In this document: piece by piece, positions 17,335 to 21,550 of the stretch
Numbering within the stretch: position 1 is the first letter of the stretch
Layout: every line of letters begins with the position of its first letter
The notes under the pieces: generated by a model
What the model was told of the DNA's origin: nothing
Databases searched by the model: none
Seen by the model: only the letters and a program-made list of their open reading frames with translations
Program-made: the position numbers and the translations under genes
Origin: Chara braunii
Taxonomy: Eukaryota > Streptophyta > Charophyceae > Charales > Characeae
Length of the DNA stretch: 21,550 bases
Assembly: GCA_003427395.1 (NCBI GenBank)
Contig: BFEA01000151.1
Location: forward strand, 665,795 to 687,344
Direction: 5' to 3'

Positions 17335-17706
17335 ACGGTGCAGCGTTTAACGTACCGCAGGCGGCACTTGTATGCCACAAAGTCCAATCAGACGCGAGTC
17401 ACGCGAGTTGTCAAGACGCCAGGTGGGCGTCTCACATTCCAGTACCCAGGGAAGAGAGGGCAGGGACCCAAATGCACCACATGTCCCAAGAGACTTCCTG
17501 GGATACCCCATAGGCGTCCTACGGACGACAGGAGGATGTCCCTCAGACAGAAGAGAGTGAACCGAGCATACGGTGGAAGCATGTGCCCTAACTGTGTCAG
17601 AGAAAGGATCGTGAGAGCGTTCCTTGTCGAGAAGCAGAAGATCGTAAAGAAGGTACTCAAGGTTGCGAAGCTGAAGGAGAAGGTGGCCGCGAAGGCCCAG
17701 GCTTAG
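17335..17706 (+). CDS. RPL34: 60S ribosomal protein eL34, first codon reads ACG
   Basis: This is a 122-codon uninterrupted frame from GTG (17338) to TAG (17704-17706), with ACG (17335) where the family's initiator Met belongs. The N terminus [10 protein letters not shown], the core VVKTPGG, NRAYGG and [12 protein letters not shown], and the basic Lys-rich tail are unmistakable eL34, a large-subunit protein. The length fits the usual 117-120 residues. Two CxxC pairs (KCTTC and MCPNC) form an intact zinc ribbon. The frame is closed by TAA at 17317, and no ATG lies between it and the coding start. The ACG sits in a favourable ACCACGG context. A splice that supplies ATG directly is excluded because no AG precedes GTG. 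No intron interrupts codons 2-123, so it is either an intronless gene using a non-AUG start, a recently disabled or retro-copied gene, or a T-to-C sequence error. Confidence 0.93.
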   Translation, partial: TVQRLTYRRRHLYATKSNQTRVTRVVKTPGGRLTFQYPGKRGQGPKCTTCPKRLPGIPHRRPTDDRRMSLRQKRVNRAYGGSMCPNCVRERIVRAFLVEKQKIVKKVLKVAKLKEKVAAKAQA

Positions 17707-18474
17707 ACAACAGATAGATTTCGGCTTTGTGCTGATTTCCTTTTTGCCTATCCTCGTTCTCTCTGGCTCTGTTTTTCTGATGGCTCCTGATATCTCCCTC
17801 TGTGTCCTGGATCTTGTAATCAAGTGAACACACCGTTACACACGTGCTTCCAAGACCTAAACTTCCATGGACTCGTTCGAAATGCCGGGCATCCTGTTTT
17901 CACCTTGGTTCCTTGCGGACTTTGGTTCGCGTGTTCGAGCGGGTTTTAGTTTAAGGCGGCTGTTTGAAATAGCAGGTTCGCATTAAACACGGGTGTTAGC
18001 TCTTTTAACCTCCCAGCAGAGCAGATACTTCTGGGGGCAAGGCTAGAGAGGGGCTCTTCGTCGGTGATCAGTTGGAAAAAAATATATAAAACAAAAATGG
18101 TATGGTTTAAAATTTAAATGGACTTCAGATCCCATACGTCAGATTCCAAAACCTAGACATAAACATAGTTGGGGGGTCTGCACCTCACTTAGGGCCAAGG
18201 CCAGCTGCAGCTCACTTAGGGTCAAAGCACGAACTCGACCACCAATATGTTTCCCAGCCATTTTTTCAGAGTCACAGCGTGTATAGTGCTGCGACTCTCG
18301 GGATGTACCAGGTCACCGTCTCACAGCACATCCATCCAGGCAAAACAGGTCGCATGCAACCCGTTTTGTGGCAACAGCAGCAGCATTAATAGCCAGTACT
18401 GAAATGTTGGGGGCGCAAGAGCAGCAGTATTTGTTCAATACCGTTTGTGGCAAAAGCACGCAGACCATCCGTCA
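17707..18474. other. eL34 3' flank and intergenic sequence
   Basis: Downstream of the stop the DNA is T-rich, with a TGTAAT at about 17815 that could serve in 3'-end formation; there is no poly-A tract that would mark a retrocopy. Further on, CTCACTTAGGG-CAA occurs twice (about 18184 and 18212), and a CCGTTT-GTGGCAA segment occurs twice (about 18361 and 18441). GTTGGGGGCGCA at about 18409 recalls the retroelement-end motif at 8258. No gene is recognised. Confidence 0.5.
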
Positions 18475-18484
18475 GGACATCCGT

Positions 18485-18516
<32 letters not shown>

Positions 18517-18517
18517 G

Positions 18518-18518
<1 letters not shown>
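18475..18518 (+). pseudogene. Truncated U6 snRNA copy
   Basis: The 44 bases from GGACATCCG to GATTAGCATGG match U6 snRNA nucleotides about 11-54 with a single difference (T for A after ATCCG), including the invariant ACAGAGA box that pairs with the 5' splice site. The 5' stem is degraded: GTCAGGAC stands where U6 has its GTCC-TTCG-GGAC stem-loop. Everything after AGCATGG, including the AGC triad and the U2-pairing part, is replaced by a CA repeat. I see no plant U6 upstream element or properly spaced TATA box. It is a pseudogene fragment, not a working U6 gene. Confidence 0.88.

Positions 18519-18569
<51 letters not shown>
18519..18569. repeat. (CA)n microsatellite, ~25 units
   Basis: This is an uninterrupted CA repeat of 51 bases that starts at the exact base where U6 homology ends. 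U6 contains ACACGCACAAA downstream, so the array may have grown from that segment, or the U6 copy may have been inserted next to it. Confidence 0.97.
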
Positions 18570-18571
<2 letters not shown>

Positions 18572-19055
18572 ACACTGTTACACAGTCCATTTTGGTGGCT
18601 GCCATGACGTTTGGGGCAATGTCTGATTGAACAGCCCGCAATTGTCTGCCGGACAGGATTGCATGCAATTGCCAACCTGCCAGCAGTTCGCTGGACAAGG
18701 ATCTTGGACCGGATCTTATCGTGTAATGCCCTCAGATAACTACTGCTGCACAGGGGAAGGGAGGAGGAAAAGGAAAATATAAAAGGGAAAAGCAAAAAAC
18801 AAAGATAAGCACTCCTGTGTGTTCCAGGTTAGGACCAGGTTGTTCCTAGAAATAGACCAGCAAGGCCCATGAGTAAAGAGGCATTGAACTGAGACCTAAG
18901 CGAGACCTGGTTCACCAGCTGGAGAAAACACTTCCTATCTGGCGGTTGATGGAAAGGCTGAAGAGGCTTTTCCACAGTTGCTCCACAGCACATGACCCAA
19001 GCACAGACAGTTAGGGGCTGATCCCACTTCTACCAATTTTCGGAAGAACCTAAAA
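18570..19055. other. Intergenic, no gene seen
   Basis: Mixed sequence with an A-rich stretch near 18760-18810. Open stretches reading through the CA repeat on the - strand are artefacts. Nothing recognisable lies here before the start of the PIF/Harbinger element. Confidence 0.5.
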
Positions 19056-19835
19056 GTGCCACTTTTAGCGGACCCGGTCCGAGCGGTTCATAAAAGCAAA
19101 ATGGGATCCGACTTCTCCTCTGTTCTCGGGGCTTTTTTGAGTAAACCGGCGAGTTGTTGTGGGCGGGTGTGCCGGGTCGGATTTCGGGGTGTCCGTTCGG
19201 ACAACGCGTGGTGGCCTGTGTGGCCTTGGGTGGTGTGTGACGTTGCGGTGGTCTGTCCCCCAGTATGGGCCCAGGGGGGTTTGTGTGGCAAGCATGGGGA
19301 CCGTCGTGAGGCCTTCTCTGGCCTCCGCTGTAGCAACCCACAAGTTTTGGATCGGCGTGGCGAGGGAGGTGTGAGTTTTCGCAGCGCCTGTTTCCGCCAT
19401 ACCCTGTCTGTGCCCGGCCTGCACTGCACGTTGGGACTGCGGTGATTTCCCTATCCATCACCTTGTGGGCACGGGCAGCACGTGCCGGTGGTTGGTCAGC
19501 CATCGCAACTCCTGCCATCTTCTCCCCTGGGTCATGTTGATATCGCGGAGGCGTCCGTGAGCTACCGTCGCTGCAGCTCGACTGACAGAAGTCCGGTAGG
19601 AGTGGCATATCAGGCACAAAGATAAGCGTTGTGTTCGAAGGCGGGAAGTTGCAGCGGGAGAGGTGATCCGCCCCCTTCGTACGTGTTTTTTATATGTGGT
19701 CCTGCCTCGGCCTTGCAACACCGCCATCCTCCCTTCCCTCTCAATGCTGCATCGGTCATTGAGGGATTTCTGCTTCACGCCTATTCGTCGACGCAGAGTC
19801 TTCCGAGGTCTTCCCCCATTCAGCAACCATCCCCA

Positions 19836-20969
19836 ATGGCTCGATTGACGCAGGCCCAACTCGGTATGATACTTGCTACGGTTATCGGCTGGCTGCGGAT
19901 GAGGGAGCATCTGACCGTTATCTCCGCTGCCATGTTCATCCATGCGCTGCCGAACATTCGAGTGATGCAAAACATGAGGAATGTGTTGTTGGTCATTGCT
20001 TATCACGTCTTTGAGGGCGCAGGGCAAGCGGACGGCCTCCTGCCCTTCGTTGGTCGACGTCGGCGACGGTTGTGGGTGCGGGAGCGAGTGGGAGGAACGT
20101 GGGACGAGCTGAACATGACGGGAGTGGGACACGAAAATAAATTTCAGGAATACACACGGCTCACGCGTTCTATGTTCGACGAAATTCTGCTACGAATTGC
20201 TCCAAGGATTCAAAGGAAGGACACTCGCTGGAGAGATGCTTTGCCAGCGTCTCTCAAGTTCGCCTTCGCACTTTACAGATGGGCCACAGGCGGGTTTTAT
20301 CGGCAATGCGGGAACGACTTCGGTATGGGATTACACAGCATTGTACAATGCACAAACAACGTGGCAAGAGCTATTTGTGCGAAGTACGGGCATGTTTTGT
20401 GTTGGTCGACAGGTGCTCGCTTGCAGGCCACCCTCGACTACTACGAGGGGAAAGGTTTCCCCGACTGTTTCGGTGTCATTGACTGTACACACATCTACAT
20501 TAATAAGGCACGTGGCGAGGAGGTGGAGCCGTACTTCGATCGCAACAGGCAATACTCAGTCCAAGTGCAGGTTGTGTGCAATGAGAACCTGCGCATACTG
20601 GATGTCGTTGTCGGCACACCTAGTTCTGTTCATGATCCGCGTGTTCTATATCTGTCTGATTTGTACTGGCGTGGAGAGGAGGGGAGGGAGCCTTTTTTCA
20701 CGCGGAGGACGAATGTGTTGATGGATGGCGTGGTGATGGGGAGATATCTGATGGGAGATGTTGGTTATCCAATCCTGCCGTGGTTGATGACGCCGTTTGG
20801 CGGCAGTGACCGGACAGCGCAGGAGAGATCATTTGACAACAAGTTCTCTGCCCTGGGGCCTGGACCCACTAGCACGATATTCTACCACGCCGTTCAGGAT
20901 TTCGATCACGTGTGGCATCGGGTGACTCACTACGGCCGTCGAATAGATCGGATCTCGACGGCTTGGTAG
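19836..20969 (+). CDS. PIF/Harbinger (HARBI1-like) transposase, C-terminally truncated
   Basis: 377 codons from an ATG in CCCCAATGG context; the same frame is open upstream to 19629 but has no earlier ATG. A variable N-terminal half with an Arg-rich patch (VGRRRRRLWVRER) leads to the DDE nuclease domain: GVIDCTHIYI (Asp 216), SVHDPRVLYLS (conserved Asp 267) and MGDVGYPILPWLMTPF (Asp 308). The family's glutamate, about 47-48 residues after the GDxGYP Asp within a VERxFG motif, is absent. After SFDNKFSAL the frame runs into unrelated sequence and stops. Such enzymes cut and paste their element. This copy probably cannot, unless an unseen intron restores the end. No stop or shift interrupts the first ~340 residues, so decay is recent or confined to the end. 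Confidence 0.92.
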   Translation: MARLTQAQLGMILATVIGWLRMREHLTVISAAMFIHALPNIRVMQNMRNVLLVIAYHVFEGAGQADGLLPFVGRRRRRLWVRERVGGTWDELNMTGVGHENKFQEYTRLTRSMFDEILLRIAPRIQRKDTRWRDALPASLKFAFALYRWATGGFYRQCGNDFGMGLHSIVQCTNNVARAICAKYGHVLCWSTGARLQATLDYYEGKGFPDCFGVIDCTHIYINKARGEEVEPYFDRNRQYSVQVQVVCNENLRILDVVVGTPSSVHDPRVLYLSDLYWRGEEGREPFFTRRTNVLMDGVVMGRYLMGDVGYPILPWLMTPFGGSDRTAQERSFDNKFSALGPGPTSTIFYHAVQDFDHVWHRVTHYGRRIDRISTAW

Positions 20970-21020
20970 TTTTCGAGCGAGGACTGTAAAGATGCCCACC
21001 TCCCGTCCAATGAGATGCGT

Positions 21021-21153
21021 CGAAAAAAGAAAAAAAAACGAAGTTGGACTCACTTGGACATGATAGCTCGTGGCTTTGCGTGGGCGGGAAGTCGGGATTT
21101 TATGGGCTTTAAGGGAGGGGTTGATTTCCAGACTTCGTTCTTTTTTTTTTTTT
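21021..21153. repeat. Inverted repeat flanking the transposase 3' region
   Basis: An A-rich arm ending CGAAGTTGGA (about 21021-21048) pairs imperfectly with TCCAGACTTCG plus a T run (about 21127-21153), separated by about 80 bases. It may be a small nested foldback insertion just after the point where the transposase loses homology. Confidence 0.55.
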
Positions 21154-21396
21154 GGCTCAGAGAAATAGAACTTGAAATGTGAAATTCGAATATTGTGGTG
21201 CATCTGACAGGAACGCTTCCGCGTCTGTCGGATGGCCTGCTAAAGGCATCATGAGATACATCGCGAGGAATGTATCCCAATACCCGTTACTTGTTCATCC
21301 TCGTGAATGTGTTCGTGGACACATTTTATTGCCACGGTATATCACTATGAAGACTTACGTGGAGGAGATCGTACCCTGTGTATCTTTTTAACGCAG

Positions 21397-21470
21397 AACG
21401 GGGGAATTAAACTCCCGTTGAATCCCGTTAAACTCCAAAAAATCCCGTTGAATTCGCGTTAAACGCGAAA
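21397..21470. repeat. Subterminal CCCGTT repeats and a palindrome
   Basis: CCCGTT occurs at 21414, 21424 and 21444, twice as CCCGTTGAAT, with an inverted AACGGGGG at 21397. TTCGCGTT (21453-21460) and AACGCGAA (21462-21469) form a perfect palindrome around one base. Repeated short motifs just inside a terminal inverted repeat are where DNA transposases often bind, so these are candidate transposase sites. Confidence 0.55.
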
Positions 21471-21550
21471 ATGGGCCGCTCCCGCGCCTTTTGGAAAAAC
21501 GGAATTGATGCACGGGGTCCGGAACACGTGGCCCTAGGCAAAAAAAAAAA

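Larger units (their letters stand above)
19056..21534 (+). mobile_element. PIF/Harbinger DNA transposon with candidate terminal inverted repeats
   Basis: The transposase gene defines the element. Candidate ends: 19056-19078 and the reverse complement of 21512-21534 agree at 17 of 23 positions, sharing GCCAC and CGGACCC words. Ends may extend a few bases outward (CCTA is present on both sides). A 3-bp target duplication could not be verified because the window stops close to the right end in an A run. The companion Myb-like gene of the superfamily is not seen, so the element is short of one usual partner. Confidence 0.55.

Noticed and set aside
18484-18795. Frames of 62-103 codons on the - strand through the CA repeat
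   Set aside because: They are generated by translation of the microsatellite (Val-Cys repeats) and overlap the U6 fragment.
19030-19617. 195-codon - strand frame upstream of the transposase
   Set aside because: It is a GC-rich shadow frame with no domain; I checked whether it could be the Myb-like partner gene of PIF/Harbinger and saw no Myb/SANT tryptophan pattern.

Overview
This is eukaryotic nuclear DNA, most likely from a green plant or green alga. Three things point there: a ribosomal protein eL34 reading frame with a plant-type core, a Ty3/gypsy chromovirus of plant type, and telomere-like TTTAGGG motifs. The eL34 keeps four zinc-ribbon cysteines that, as I recall, flowering plants have largely lost, so an early-branching streptophyte such as a charophyte fits. 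That placement is inference. The window is repeat-dense and gene-poor, and it contains sequencing-library artefacts.

Layout. 1-1475: hairpins, a ~500-base pyrimidine-rich tract, three related dyad repeats, ATTT runs and telomere-like motifs; this is probably leader or flank of the element that follows. 1476-7436: coding remains of a decayed chromovirus on the + strand, in the order gag, protease, reverse transcriptase/RNase H, integrase, chromodomain, broken by stops, frameshifts and an internal deletion. 7437-8300: its non-coding tail, which ends in a GC hairpin. 8300-10275: intergenic DNA with inverted repeats, a 15-bp tandem repeat and a possible small acidic reading frame on the - strand. 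10276-11351: an assembly-damaged stretch with three transposase/mate-pair junction adapters, duplicated pieces, an N gap and poly-A. 11352-15060: several families of local direct and inverted repeats. 15957-16584: three related MITE-like elements. About 16735-16834: a long foldback. 17335-17706: eL34, intact except that its first codon reads ACG. 18475-18569: a truncated U6 snRNA copy running straight into a CA microsatellite. 19056-21534: a PIF/Harbinger DNA transposon with an open transposase frame that lacks its C-terminal catalytic region.

The genes do not form a pathway. eL34 is the only host housekeeping gene; the rest is mobile-element biology plus artefact. I found no credible new multi-gene system. 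The most interesting native signals are the ACG start of eL34, the covarying triplicated hairpin upstream of gag, the U6-microsatellite junction, the MITE-like trio, the foldback near 16.8 kb, and the lesion pattern of the chromovirus.
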